This document shows, piece after piece, positions 53,915-62,852 of a stretch of DNA of 64,000 bases (position 1 is its first letter; each line of letters opens with the position of its first letter). The notes beneath the pieces were generated by a model, which ran no database searches, had not been told where the DNA came from, and saw only the letters and a list, made by a program, of their open reading frames with translations. Source of the DNA: Synergistaceae bacterium (GTDB lineage Bacteria; Synergistota; Synergistia; Synergistales; Aminobacteriaceae); assembly GCA_017450125.1 (NCBI GenBank), contig JAFSWZ010000010.1, positions 62,001-126,000 on the forward strand. Direction: 5' to 3'. The translations under genes and the position numbers were made by a program.

Positions 53915-54397
53915 CTAGTTCTTGGCCTTCTTGAGGGATGCCATCAGTCCGCCGTCCTCTATCATCTGCTTGATGAACTCCGGGAACGGCTCAGCCTTGT
54001 AGGTCTTGTGCTTCGTCTCGTTCGTGATTATTCCTGTGTCGAAATTCACGCTCACACTGTCGCCGTCCGCAATGTCCTCCGCCGCTTCAGGGCACTCCAG
54101 AATCGCAAGCCCTATGTTGATTGCGTTGCGGTAGAAGATTCGCGCAAAACTCTTCGCGATTACGCAGGAAATCCCCGATGCCTTGATGGCCACAGGAGCA
54201 TGTTCCCTCGATGACCCGCACCCGAAGTTCAAGCCCGCGACGATAATATCTCCAGCCTTCGCCTTCTTCGTGAAATCCTTGTCGATGTCCTCCATGCAGT
54301 GCGAGGCTAACTCTTTCTCGTTCTGGCTGTTGAGGTAGCGCGCAGGGATAATTACGTCAGTATCTACGTGGTCGCCGTATTTGTGTGCAGTTGACAT
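53915..54397 (-). CDS. leuD: 3-isopropylmalate dehydratase small subunit
   Basis: 160 residues, aconitase swivelling domain. Conserved: [12 protein letters not shown] and [10 protein letters not shown]. Short archaeal/thermophile-type form. It follows leuC by one base gap and is transcribed with it. Confidence 0.96.
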   Translation of the reverse strand: MSTAHKYGDHVDTDVIIPARYLNSQNEKELASHCMEDIDKDFTKKAKAGDIIVAGLNFGCGSSREHAPVAIKASGISCVIAKSFARIFYRNAINIGLAILECPEAAEDIADGDSVSVNFDTGIITNETKHKTYKAEPFPEFIKQMIEDGGLMASLKKAKN

Positions 54398-54398
54398 T

Positions 54399-55661
54399 CT
54401 ACATTACCTCCTCTGGGTGAGAGATGTGCCCGGTGATTCCCGACGCGGCGGCAACAGCAGGGGACGCAAGATAGACCTCGCTCTTTGTGTGCCCCATCCT
54501 GCCGACAAAGTTGCGGTTGGTCGTAGAAACGCAGCGTTCACCTTCCGCGAGAATGCCCATGTACCCGCCGAGACACGGCCCGCACGTCGGAGTGCTCACA
54601 ACGCATCCTGCGTCAAGGAAGATGTCCGTGTAACCCCTCTTCATGCATTCGCGGTAAATCGCCATCGTCGCAGGAATCACTATTCCCCTGACCCCTGCGG
54701 CCAAGTGCTTGCCCCTAAGAACATTCGCGGCGGCCTCCATGTCCTCAATCTTGCCGTTTGTGCACGAGCCGATAACTATCTGATCAATTGCAATGTCCTT
54801 CCCCTCGCGCGCGGGGTGTGCGTTTTCGGGAAGGTGAGGGTAAGCGACGGTGCAGTCTATCTCGTCAAGGTTGAGCTCAACGACGGATTCATACTCTGCA
54901 TCAGGGTCAGGGTAGTACGCAGTCCATTCACGATTCACGCGTCCCTTCAGGAAATCGCGCGTGATGTCGTCGACGGGGAAGATGCCATTTTTGCCGCCGG
55001 CCTCTATCGCCATGTTCGAGATTGTGAGACGGTCTGCCATCGTCAGCTCGCTCAAGCCCTCGCCCGAAAACTCCAGCGACTTATAGAGTGCACCATCAAC
55101 GCCGATTCTGCCGATGAGCGTCAGGATTACGTCCTTCCCTGAGACGTAGGGCTTCTTGTGGCCGGTAACGTTCACTCTGATTGCCGCCGGGACTTTGAAC
55201 CACGTACTACCCGCCTTCATTGCCGCGCCCATGTCCGTCGAGCCGACCCCCGTCGAGAATGCCCCTAACGCTCCGTAAGTGCACGTGTGCGAGTCCGCGC
55301 CGATAACCGCTTCGCCGGGAGCTACGAGTCCCTGTTCAGGAAGCAAGGCGTGCTCGATGCCCATCGTTCCCACGTCGTAATAGTGCTCAATGCCGAAACG
55401 ATGCGCGAACATACGGCACTGCTTGCACTGCGTTGCTGACTTGATGTCCTTGTTGGGGACGAAGTGATCCATAACCATAACGATTTTTCCCGTGTCAAAT
55501 ACGCTGTCGAAACCTGCCGCCTCGAACTCGTTTATAGCTACGGGAGTTGTGATGTCGTTGCCGAGCACAAGGTCTAACCTAGCCTGAATGAGCTGGCCTG
55601 CGTGAACCTCAGGAAGCCCCGCGTGTTTCGCGAGTATCTTCTGAGTCATTGTCATACCCAT
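54399..55661 (-). CDS. leuC: 3-isopropylmalate dehydratase large subunit
   Basis: 420 residues, aconitase family with a 4Fe-4S cluster. Gly-Ala-Asp-Ser-His-Thr-Cys, Gly-Ser-Cys-Thr-Asn-Gly and Thr-Cys-Gly-Pro-Cys supply cluster cysteines and active-site residues. Short form, matching LeuD. ATG at 55661 follows GAGGGGG. Confidence 0.97.
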   Translation of the reverse strand: MGMTMTQKILAKHAGLPEVHAGQLIQARLDLVLGNDITTPVAINEFEAAGFDSVFDTGKIVMVMDHFVPNKDIKSATQCKQCRMFAHRFGIEHYYDVGTMGIEHALLPEQGLVAPGEAVIGADSHTCTYGALGAFSTGVGSTDMGAAMKAGSTWFKVPAAIRVNVTGHKKPYVSGKDVILTLIGRIGVDGALYKSLEFSGEGLSELTMADRLTISNMAIEAGGKNGIFPVDDITRDFLKGRVNREWTAYYPDPDAEYESVVELNLDEIDCTVAYPHLPENAHPAREGKDIAIDQIVIGSCTNGKIEDMEAAANVLRGKHLAAGVRGIVIPATMAIYRECMKRGYTDIFLDAGCVVSTPTCGPCLGGYMGILAEGERCVSTTNRNFVGRMGHTKSEVYLASPAVAAASGITGHISHPEEVM

Positions 55662-55692
55662 TGAGTTACCCCCTCTGTGTGAAAGTTTCTGT

Positions 55693-55701
55693 ATTGTACC
55701 A
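55693..55701 (-). promoter_or_regulatory. Extended -10 promoter for leuCD
   Basis: Minus-strand TGGTACAAT about 32 bases before the leuC ATG. No strong -35. It is divergent from the oxidoreductase promoter at 55720-55747, with overlapping control regions. Confidence 0.5.
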
Positions 55702-55710
55702 GATTTAAGA

Positions 55711-55765
55711 TTGTAACTATTGACATTACAGAATGACAGTGTAAAATCTTCAGCGTTGTAACAAT
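55711..55765. promoter_or_regulatory. Repeated TTGTAAC boxes in the ywnB-like promoter
   Basis: TTGTAACTAT (55711-55720) and TTGTAACAAT (55756-55765) flank the plus-strand promoter, 45 bases apart, nine of ten bases equal. TGTAA (55712-55716) and TTACA (55726-55730) also form an inverted repeat. These may be binding sites of the Rrf2 regulator in the operon. Confidence 0.4.
55720..55747 (+). promoter_or_regulatory. Promoter of the oxidoreductase-Rrf2 operon
   Basis: TTGACA (55720-55725), 16-base spacer, TAAAAT (55742-55747), about 43 bases before the ATG. A strong sigma-70-type match. Confidence 0.75.
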
Positions 55766-55790
55766 AATCCCTACAGGAGGAAGACAGCTA

Positions 55791-56420
55791 ATGAAACTCG
55801 CAGTTGTATGCGCAAACGGCAAAGCAGGAAGCCTCATAGTCGACGAGGCAGTGAGCAGAGGCCTCGACGTTACGGCAATTGTTCGCGGACAGAACAAGAC
55901 CAAAGCACAGCACGCAGTCATCAAGGACATTCTTGACCTCAAGGCGGAAGACCTCAAGGGCTTTGACGTTGTGGTTGATGCGTTCGGGGCATGGACACCC
56001 GACACACTGCCTCTGCACAGCAAGAGCCTTAAGGTTCTGTGCGACGCTCTCTCGGGAAGCGAAACTCGCCTTCTCGTCGTCGGAGGAGCAGGAAGCCTCT
56101 ACGTCAACCCTGAACACACAGTGCAGCTCTACCAGACCCCAGAATTTCCCGACGCGTTCAAGCCTCTTGCGACGGCTCAGGCAAAGGCACTCGACGAACT
56201 CCGCAAGCGTGATGACGTGCGCTGGACGTTCGTGAGTCCTGCGGGGGACTTTCAGGCGGACGGCGGGAGAACAGGCAAGTACATTCTTGCTGGCGAAGAG
56301 CTGACCCTCAACGCGAAGGGCGAGAGCATCATCAGCTATGCGGACTACGCTATAGCGATGGTTGACGAGGCAGTGAAAGGAAATCACATCAAGCAGAGAA
56401 TTTCTGTAGTCAGAGAATAA
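55791..56420 (+). CDS. NAD(P)-binding oxidoreductase, YwnB-like
   Basis: 209 residues, atypical short-chain dehydrogenase/NmrA-like Rossmann protein with N-terminal Val-Cys-Ala-Asn-Gly-Lys-Ala-Gly-Ser (GxxGxxG-like) and Val-Gly-Gly-Ala-Gly-Ser. Substrate unknown. Together with the next gene it resembles the Bacillus subtilis ywnB/ywnA neighbours. CAGGAGGAAG precedes the ATG. Confidence 0.82.
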   Translation: MKLAVVCANGKAGSLIVDEAVSRGLDVTAIVRGQNKTKAQHAVIKDILDLKAEDLKGFDVVVDAFGAWTPDTLPLHSKSLKVLCDALSGSETRLLVVGGAGSLYVNPEHTVQLYQTPEFPDAFKPLATAQAKALDELRKRDDVRWTFVSPAGDFQADGGRTGKYILAGEELTLNAKGESIISYADYAIAMVDEAVKGNHIKQRISVVRE

Positions 56421-56422
56421 CT

Positions 56423-56833
56423 GTGCAGATTTCCAGCAGGTTCACAATCGCAGTTCACATTCTGACGTGTATAGACTACTTTCATGAAGAGTGCACAATA
56501 ACGAGCGACTTCTTGGCCGGGAGCGTGGGGGTGAATCCCGTGATAATCCGGCAGATAATCTCCCAGCTCAAAACGGCGGGACTGGTTGAGGTTGTGCGCG
56601 GAAAAGGCGGAATACTTTTAGCCCGTCCTCTTGAGAGCATAACACTCTACGATGTCTATGAAGCTGTCGAGAGCGTGAAGGGAAAGCTGTTCCGTTTCCA
56701 CGAGAACCCCAACCCTGATTGTCCCGTCGGGAAAAACATACACGCCGCACTTGATGAGAGCCTCGATGAGATTCAGGAAGTCCTTGAAGGTAAAATGAAG
56801 TCTATCACCATGAAGGATATAGCGTTAAGGTAA
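56423..56833 (+). CDS. Rrf2 family transcriptional regulator, YwnA-like
   Basis: 136 residues with an N-terminal winged helix (Ser-Arg-Phe-Thr-Ile-Ala-Val-His-Ile-Leu, and Arg-Gly-Lys-Gly-Gly-Ile). The three-cysteine Fe-S pattern of IscR/NsrR is absent; only one Cys lies in that region (Asp-Cys-Pro-Val-Gly). So it probably senses something else, as YwnA/CymR types do. Start GTG two bases after the previous stop. Confidence 0.87.
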   Translation: MQISSRFTIAVHILTCIDYFHEECTITSDFLAGSVGVNPVIIRQIISQLKTAGLVEVVRGKGGILLARPLESITLYDVYEAVESVKGKLFRFHENPNPDCPVGKNIHAALDESLDEIQEVLEGKMKSITMKDIALR

Positions 56834-56836
56834 AGA

Positions 56837-56865
56837 TTGCCGACCTATGCAGTATAGGTCGGCAA
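56837..56865. terminator. Shared hairpin between convergent Rrf2 and leuA genes
   Basis: Perfect 12-base arms TTGCCGACCTAT (56837-56848) and ATAGGTCGGCAA (56854-56865), loop GCAGT. U-tracts are modest on either strand (UCUUU on the minus strand), so it is best seen as a bidirectional terminator. Confidence 0.7.
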
Positions 56866-56869
56866 AAAT

Positions 56870-58399
56870 TTACTCTGCCTCGAACATCTTGTTGATGCCG
56901 CTGATGTATGCCTGCAGAGACGCTTCAACTATATCCGTCGAAATCCCCGAGCCGGTGTACATCTCTCCCGTCGAAACGCTCGAAATCTTCACCACTGCCT
57001 CGCCTATGCTGTCTTCGCCTTCGGTTACTGCCCTAACGCTGAAATCTTCGAGACGCGCATCAACCCCCAGCATCTTGTTCACTGCCTTGAACGCCGCATC
57101 AAGAGGACCTGCTCCGTACTCTACTCCCTCCATCACGCTGCCGTCCTTCCTCAGCTTCACGTAGGAGATCTTCGGAATGTCGCTCCCGCTGGTTATCGAG
57201 TGGCTCAGGAGCTGGCAGGTTGACGCTGTACCTTCCTCCGGCCTCACTATCCGCGAACGGTGAAGAGTCAGTGCCTCAAGGTCTGAGCTCGTGATGGTCT
57301 TCTTCTGGTCGGCCAGCTTCTTGAACCTCACGAAAATATCTTCAAGCTCCTCGTCAGGAATCTCGTAGCCCATCGCTTCGAGCCTCTCACGTATCGCGTG
57401 CTTGCCCGAGTGCTTCCCGAGAACTAACGCCCTGTGCGGAACGCCGATTTCGTCAGGGTTCATTATCTCGTAGGTCTGCGAGTTCGTTATCACGCCGTGC
57501 TGGTGGATTCCTGCCTCATGCGCGAAGGCGTTTGCTCCGACGATGGGCTTTGTCGGCGCGATCGGGACTCCTGTAATGTTGCTGAGAAGACGGCTCGACT
57601 TGTAGATTTCCCGCGTGTTAATGTTCGTGTCCGCGTCGTAGAAGTCCCTGCGGGTACGTATCGCCATCACGATTTCTTCAAGGCTCGCGTTGCCCGCGCG
57701 CTCGCCGATGCCGTTGACGGTGCATTCAACCTGAGTTGCTCCGGCCTTAACGCAGGCTAAAGAGTTCGCGACTCCCATTCCCAAATCATTATGGCAGTGC
57801 ACGGAAATATCTACCCCGTCAATACCTTCAACGTGTGCCTTCAGGTACTCGATGAGGTCAGCCATCTCGTGCGGAGTTGAGTAGCCCACAGTGTCAGGGA
57901 CGTTGATTGTGGTTGCTCCGGCGGCTATTGCGGTGCTGAAAGCCTGTGCGAGGAACTCACGCTCCGAACGCGAGGCATCCTCTGCGGAGAACTCTATATC
58001 GTCGCACTTGGCCTTTGCGTAAGAGACCATCTCGGTGATTGTCGAGAGAACCTGCTCACGCGTCATCCTCAGCTTGTACTGCATGTGAACATCACTTGTC
58101 GCTATGAATACGTGAATGCGGGGCTTCTTCGCGTCCTTGACTGCATCCCACGCGGTGTCAATGTCCTTCTTGTTCGCGCGGGCAAGGCTGGCTATCGTGC
58201 AGTTCGGGGCGGCACTTGCTATGGCCTGTATGCTCTTGAAGTCCATCGGCGAGGCTATCGCGAAACCTGCCTCGATGATGTCAACTCCGAGCTTCTCAAG
58301 CTGTCGGGCCATGACTATCTTCTCGCTGAGGTTCATGCTGCAGCCCGGGGACTGTTCGCCGTCGCGTAATGTTGTGTCGAAAATCTTAACCTGATGCAT
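56870..58399 (-). CDS. leuA: 2-isopropylmalate synthase
   Basis: First committed step of leucine synthesis. 509 residues: TIM barrel with Asp-Thr-Thr-Leu-Arg-Asp-Gly-Glu-Gln near 9, Asp-Thr-Val-Gly and His-Cys-His-Asn-Asp-Leu-Gly metal motif near 201, and a C-terminal LeuA dimer regulatory domain (about 370-509) that gives leucine feedback. The start is preceded by GGGAGG, just after the leader terminator. Confidence 0.97.
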   Translation of the reverse strand: MHQVKIFDTTLRDGEQSPGCSMNLSEKIVMARQLEKLGVDIIEAGFAIASPMDFKSIQAIASAAPNCTIASLARANKKDIDTAWDAVKDAKKPRIHVFIATSDVHMQYKLRMTREQVLSTITEMVSYAKAKCDDIEFSAEDASRSEREFLAQAFSTAIAAGATTINVPDTVGYSTPHEMADLIEYLKAHVEGIDGVDISVHCHNDLGMGVANSLACVKAGATQVECTVNGIGERAGNASLEEIVMAIRTRRDFYDADTNINTREIYKSSRLLSNITGVPIAPTKPIVGANAFAHEAGIHQHGVITNSQTYEIMNPDEIGVPHRALVLGKHSGKHAIRERLEAMGYEIPDEELEDIFVRFKKLADQKKTITSSDLEALTLHRSRIVRPEEGTASTCQLLSHSITSGSDIPKISYVKLRKDGSVMEGVEYGAGPLDAAFKAVNKMLGVDARLEDFSVRAVTEGEDSIGEAVVKISSVSTGEMYTGSGISTDIVEASLQAYISGINKMFEAE

Positions 58400-58418
58400 T
58401 AACTGTTATTCCTCCCAT

Positions 58419-58464
58419 AAAAAACGGGGTCTGAGATTTTGTGTGATTGTCTCAGATTCCCCGT
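58419..58464 (-). promoter_or_regulatory. Leucine attenuator terminator of leuA
   Basis: Strong hairpin on the minus strand: arms ACGGGG..TCTGAGA (58450-58464) and TCTCAGACCCCGT (58425-58437), with a 2-nt bulge, then TTTTTT (58420-58425). It lies between the leader peptide and leuA, as in classical amino-acid attenuation. Confidence 0.85.
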
Positions 58465-58497
58465 ATGATTATCATGTTCTGCTGTGTGCACTGAAAG

Positions 58498-58557
58498 TTA
58501 CTGCACTCCCGGAGAATCCGCAGTGCATAAGAGTAGTGCGAGGGCAGTTGTGAACAT
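58498..58557 (-). CDS. leuL: Leucine leader peptide
   Basis: 19 codons, with AAAGGAGA about eight bases before the ATG. Residues 6-10 are Leu-Ala-Leu-Leu-Leu, four leucine codons out of five (CTC, CTA, CTC, TTA). The ribosome stalls here when charged Leu-tRNA is scarce. GGAGAATC at its ribosome site is fully complementary to GATTCTCC near the end of its coding region, and TGCACTG with CAGTGCA offers alternative pairing, typical of attenuation leaders. Confidence 0.75.
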   Translation of the reverse strand: MFTTALALLLCTADSPGVQ

Positions 58558-58591
58558 TATGCGATTCTCCTTTCTAGTATTGATGCGGGAT

Positions 58592-58620
58592 ATTGTACAG
58601 GCAAAAACAGTACCTGTCAA
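58592..58620 (-). promoter_or_regulatory. Promoter of leuL-leuA
   Basis: TTGACA (58615-58620), 17-base spacer, TACAAT (58592-58597) on the minus strand, a near-consensus sigma-70-type promoter. It begins 13 bases before the neighbouring peptidase stop codon. Short inverted repeats ACAGG/CCTGT sit within it. Confidence 0.8.
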
Positions 58621-58632
58621 AACACAACAGCT

Positions 58633-59832
58633 CTAATTGATGCCGATATATTTCTCAGGAGCAACTTGCTTGTCATTGATCCTAAGTTCAAAATGCAAAT
58701 GAGGCCCTGAGGAATTCCCTGTCGTCCCTACATAACCTATAATTTCGCCCTTTTTGACTGTGTATGAGCCTAACTCCTGATACCTTGTACCGGCAACAGT
58801 ATACGTACTGCCAGAACCTGCTGACACTGTTACGACAGGCTTGCACTTTGTAAAGCCACTCAGGTGAGCATATCGTGCCTTAGTCTTCCCATCACTTGAC
58901 GTAAAATAAATTACGTTACCATACGATACTAGCTTCCCGTTATAGTTACCCTTAGTCCCTATTATTTGTCTGCATTGAATCGTACCGTCCTGAATAGCAT
59001 ACACTGGTTTGCCGTTTATGCCGCTTGCAAGAATATCGTGTTTAAAACCTCCGTTGCCTGCAAGATTGTAGTTGCCCCAATATGCTCCTGCTACAGAAAT
59101 AGGGTTTGCATATCCAGAACTAGGATTAGAGGACGTGAAAACTGTCTTGCTGACCCAGCGATCCTTCGTGCCGTTGCTTACAGGATAGCGTACGTAATAC
59201 GCATTGCTCGTCTCCTGCAGAACTGTAACCATGTCGCCCTTATCGACGCGCTCATTGCCGTTGCGTTTGCTCAATGCAGAGTCCGTATACGCGGGAACGG
59301 TTTGCAAAGCCTGACGCTTGGTCTGGCCACCACCGCCTCCGCTGACAGGAACAAGTTTCCAGCTTGCAGATGCCCCACTGTGAGTATCCCACAAATGCAC
59401 AATTGCACCGTTGAATGCCCTGTTGTTGTCGAGGTCTATAATCCTGTTTCCTCTCAACTTGCTCTGAATCAAGTAATAACCATTCCCGAGATTCCCGAAC
59501 CTCCAGTAACAACTGTCCGTTTTATCGTTGGGATACAGCCACAGACGAGCATCGTTGTTCGAGTTACCGCCCTGAACGTTGATGACATGTCCGGAAGCTT
59601 TGTGAGTGATGGTGTACCAGTCTCCGTTTACTCTACGGAGCGTGAAAATCTGTGCCGCCGAATTGTTCTTCTCGTAGAGCCAGATAGGGGTTTGCGCTGC
59701 ATTGCCGCCACCTTTGACATCAATAGTAAAATTGTTGTTTGCACGGGGGACAATGTAATAATCTCCATTGTTCGGATATACAACAGGAATCGCAAGTGCA
59801 GCAACAGGAACAAGTACAGCAAACACAAGCAA
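58633..59832 (-). CDS. Secreted M23 peptidase with ricin-type lectin domain
   Basis: About 399 residues: signal-like hydrophobic start, ricin B beta-trefoil lectin (about 20-165, repeated Gln/Asn and Trp motifs), Gly5 linker, SH3-like domain (about 180-235), and M23 endopeptidase (about 265-399) with metal ligands in Lys-His-Asp and His-Leu-His-Phe. Probably binds and cleaves peptidoglycan or glycans. The start is doubtful: the first codon is TTG, with no ribosome site and no ATG in frame before an upstream stop. G+C is visibly lower (around 46%) than its neighbours, suggesting transfer. Confidence 0.8.
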   Translation of the reverse strand: MLVFAVLVPVAALAIPVVYPNNGDYYIVPRANNNFTIDVKGGGNAAQTPIWLYEKNNSAAQIFTLRRVNGDWYTITHKASGHVINVQGGNSNNDARLWLYPNDKTDSCYWRFGNLGNGYYLIQSKLRGNRIIDLDNNRAFNGAIVHLWDTHSGASASWKLVPVSGGGGGQTKRQALQTVPAYTDSALSKRNGNERVDKGDMVTVLQETSNAYYVRYPVSNGTKDRWVSKTVFTSSNPSSGYANPISVAGAYWGNYNLAGNGGFKHDILASGINGKPVYAIQDGTIQCRQIIGTKGNYNGKLVSYGNVIYFTSSDGKTKARYAHLSGFTKCKPVVTVSAGSGSTYTVAGTRYQELGSYTVKKGEIIGYVGTTGNSSGPHLHFELRINDKQVAPEKYIGIN

Positions 59833-59936
59833 CAGAAGACCACAACCGATAAATCTACATCAGCTGATCACCACTTGCATGAAAATATTGGGCAAAGTAT
59901 TTCACATGCACAATGAAATATCAAGGCCTCACCCCC

Positions 59937-62294
59937 TCACTTCCTGAACTCCACAATAGTTACTCCGTACCCGCCTTCTCCCTCCATTCCGAGACGGTAG
60001 CTCTTAACGTACTTCAATCTTGCGCACAACGCGTGAACCTCCCGCCGCAAAATCCCTTCTCCGCGTCCGTGAATCACCGTTACAACGGAGTGATTAGACC
60101 TGTAAGCGCGGTCAAGATACCCTTCAACCAGCGGCATCGCCTCAGCAACGAGCATCCCTCTCACCATGATTGACGGCGGAACGCTGTCAGCCGCAGGAAT
60201 CTTCGTCGTGTCCGCAAGCGGTGCTGCAACTTTCGCCTTCTTGTCCGTCGCTATGAGCTGCCCGACAGGCACATCAATCGTCATCGGCCCGGCAGTCATG
60301 TATGCCCGTCCGTTCCGAATCTCGTTGATTATCCCCACAATCCCGCTCCCGGCAACCTGCGCTGTAACTCCAGGTGCGGGCTCGAACGTTTTCGGGCTGC
60401 TCTCTATCTCGCGTTCCGTGCGTTTCTTGTGTCTCTTGTCGATTATTCCCCTCAGTTTCTCCAGCTCCCTCCGCCGAACATCATAGCCCTTCCTTGCTGA
60501 AACCTTCGCAGTCTCCTCAAGCTCACGGATAATCTCCTTCGAGGTTTCTTCCGCCCGTGCAATGAACTTCTCCGCACGCCTGTCTGCCGCCTGCATTATC
60601 TTGTCCCGCTGAATGTCTATCTCCGTTACACGTGCACGGTAAGCGTCCCTCAGCTCCTCTGCCTCGCGCATAGTCGCCTGAAATTCACGCTCTGCACGGT
60701 CAAGGGCTGCCTTGCGTTCGTTGAGCTCGCTCATTATGTCTTCCGCCGTAACTTCCCGCGAATCCAGCTCGCCCTGCGCCAGCTTCAACACACTTTCCGG
60801 CATTCCGTAACGTTTCGCGATGAGAAGGGCACTGCTCCGGCCCGGTATTCCCATCAGCAGCCGGTAAGTCGGTTCGAGCTTCTCTATGTCGAACTCCATG
60901 CTCGCCGTCTCGACTCCCTGCGTCATCAATGCGTATTGCTTTATCGGGTTGTGGTGAGTCGTCGCAAGAACCGTACAGCCCTTCTCCTTCAGCGTCTCCA
61001 GAATCGCAACTCCCAACGCCGCGCCCTCGTGAGGGTCTGTGCCAGCTCCTAACTCGTCGAGAAGAACAAGTGATGAGTCAGTAGAATCTTTGAGGATGCT
61101 GATTATCTTCTTCAGGTGAGAACTGAATGTCGATAGGTTCTGCTCTATGCTCTGTTCGTCGCCTATGTCCGCAAATATTGCGTCGAACGTCCCTATCACC
61201 GTCCCGTCCCGCGCAGGTATCGGCAGGCCGAGCCACGACAGCGCGATTAACACGCCCGCAGTCTTGAGGGTTACGGTTTTTCCGCCGGTGTTCGAGCCGG
61301 TTATCACGAGCGTGCTGAACGAGTCCCCGCATTCCGCGTCAATTGGGACTGCCTTCTCACGGAGCATAGGATGACGCGCGCCGGAAAGCCGGAAGAATTT
61401 GCGCTCAGTGAGTTCGGGAATCACCCAGTGCTTGGAGCGTATAAGCACATCACACGCGCACAGAAGGTCAAGCGTACCGATTACACGTTCTGCGCTGGTG
61501 ATTGCGGTCTCGCGTGAAAGTATCGTCCGCGTCAGGCCAAGAAGTATGTTCCTCTCCTCGTCGTGCTCGTCCCGAGATTTCACTATCAGCGTGTTGTTGA
61601 CGTGCGACAAGGCTTTAGGTTCCATGTACACGGAATTTCCCGACGCTGAACGTTCAACCGCCAAGCCGGGAAACCTGTTGATGTATTCCTGCCGTACCAG
61701 AAGCAGAAACCTTCCTTCACGCCACGACAGCGAACGTTCCTGCAGCATGTTCGTGATGTCGGAGTCGGAGAGGAGCTTCTCTGCAATTCGTCTGCCCGTG
61801 CGCTTCTGTGCCTCAATCTCCGAGCGCAAATCGTAGAGCTTCGGTGATGCGGTGTCCATTAACCGCCCGGAGTCCTCGATAACGTTAAGGCTCTCAAGTT
61901 CCGGCGAAAAATCCCGGATTCCTCTGCGCAGTGCGTCAATGTGCTCGTGTTTCTCCGAGAAACTCGCTAACTCTTCGCGGATGTGGCGCGCACACTGCAG
62001 GACTGCCCTGACCTTCACCAGCTCTTCACCCGACAGAATCCCGCTCCTCCGTGCCTGCGTGAACATTCCGCTGACAGACTCCAGCCCCGCGCTGAAGCGA
62101 AACTCTCCGTTGTGGTCAGTCAGGTCAAGCCACTCACGCAAGAGGGCTTCACGTTCACGGAGGGCTTCGAGAGTCTCTGCGGGCTTGAGCGACAATAATA
62201 CCTGCTCCCCGAGTTCACCGCGCAGGTTCTCACGGTATGGGAGCAGGTTTTTGCTCAGCTCTAAGACTTCCGCAACGTTCTGTGAAAGATGCAT
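59937..62294 (-). CDS. mutS2: Endonuclease MutS2
   Basis: 785 residues of the MutS2 family, linked to recombination suppression or ribosome collision rescue. MutS ATPase core: Walker A Gly-Ser-Asn-Thr-Gly-Gly-Lys-Thr near 336, Walker B Leu-Leu-Asp-Glu-Leu-Gly-Ala-Gly-Thr-Asp near 412, long coiled-coil, KOW-like region and C-terminal Smr domain with His-Gly-Arg-Gly-Glu-Gly. The Smr N-terminal motif reads Ile-Met-Val-Arg-Gly rather than Leu-Asp-Leu-Arg-Gly. It starts directly before the cvpA stop. Confidence 0.95.
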   Translation of the reverse strand: MHLSQNVAEVLELSKNLLPYRENLRGELGEQVLLSLKPAETLEALREREALLREWLDLTDHNGEFRFSAGLESVSGMFTQARRSGILSGEELVKVRAVLQCARHIREELASFSEKHEHIDALRRGIRDFSPELESLNVIEDSGRLMDTASPKLYDLRSEIEAQKRTGRRIAEKLLSDSDITNMLQERSLSWREGRFLLLVRQEYINRFPGLAVERSASGNSVYMEPKALSHVNNTLIVKSRDEHDEERNILLGLTRTILSRETAITSAERVIGTLDLLCACDVLIRSKHWVIPELTERKFFRLSGARHPMLREKAVPIDAECGDSFSTLVITGSNTGGKTVTLKTAGVLIALSWLGLPIPARDGTVIGTFDAIFADIGDEQSIEQNLSTFSSHLKKIISILKDSTDSSLVLLDELGAGTDPHEGAALGVAILETLKEKGCTVLATTHHNPIKQYALMTQGVETASMEFDIEKLEPTYRLLMGIPGRSSALLIAKRYGMPESVLKLAQGELDSREVTAEDIMSELNERKAALDRAEREFQATMREAEELRDAYRARVTEIDIQRDKIMQAADRRAEKFIARAEETSKEIIRELEETAKVSARKGYDVRRRELEKLRGIIDKRHKKRTEREIESSPKTFEPAPGVTAQVAGSGIVGIINEIRNGRAYMTAGPMTIDVPVGQLIATDKKAKVAAPLADTTKIPAADSVPPSIMVRGMLVAEAMPLVEGYLDRAYRSNHSVVTVIHGRGEGILRREVHALCARLKYVKSYRLGMEGEGGYGVTIVEFRK

Positions 62295-62837
62295 CTATTT
62301 GCCCGTCAGCTTTCCCAAGTCAAGCAGGCCGTATTTCTCGAGTATGTCTCTAACGTAAGGCCATACTTTGGACGCAAAAGTCATCGTGTAGCTTCCTTCG
62401 TACCAGTCATCAGAGAGGAATGGAGATGCCGCCGCGAAAACCGCAACAATGATGAAGCACGTCTTCAGGACCGCGATAACAACGCCCATCATCCTGTCAG
62501 TAACGGTGAGATCTGTAACCTTGACCATGTAGGTGAGGATTGCTCCGACACCCGCAAACAGCATCTCGACAATGAAGAATATCAGCACCATGCAGATTAT
62601 CGAGACTATTCCCCTGTCGATGCTCAGGCTGTCGTTGAACAGCATATGTATCGCGAGCTCCGTAGCCGCCTCGTTGAAGTGGAACGCACAGAAAGTAGCC
62701 GTGCCTATCCCCACAAGTCCTATTACCTCGCCGGAAAATCCGCGCATAACTCCTTTGTAGAGGAAGTACGCGAACACCAGAAACATCACTGTATCTATGA
62801 TCGTTCCTATAGCCATTCCCATAGCCATAGCATTCAT
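62295..62837 (-). CDS. cvpA: CvpA family membrane protein
   Basis: 180 residues with four to five membrane helices, CvpA (colicin V production-like) domain; cellular role unclear, in E. coli linked to the purF region and envelope stress. ATG at 62837 has GGAG eight bases upstream; a GTG three codons earlier is too close to it. Stop immediately precedes mutS2. Confidence 0.82.
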   Translation of the reverse strand: MNAMAMGMAIGTIIDTVMFLVFAYFLYKGVMRGFSGEVIGLVGIGTATFCAFHFNEAATELAIHMLFNDSLSIDRGIVSIICMVLIFFIVEMLFAGVGAILTYMVKVTDLTVTDRMMGVVIAVLKTCFIIVAVFAAASPFLSDDWYEGSYTMTFASKVWPYVRDILEKYGLLDLGKLTGK

Positions 62838-62852
62838 GTTTATCACTCCTTA

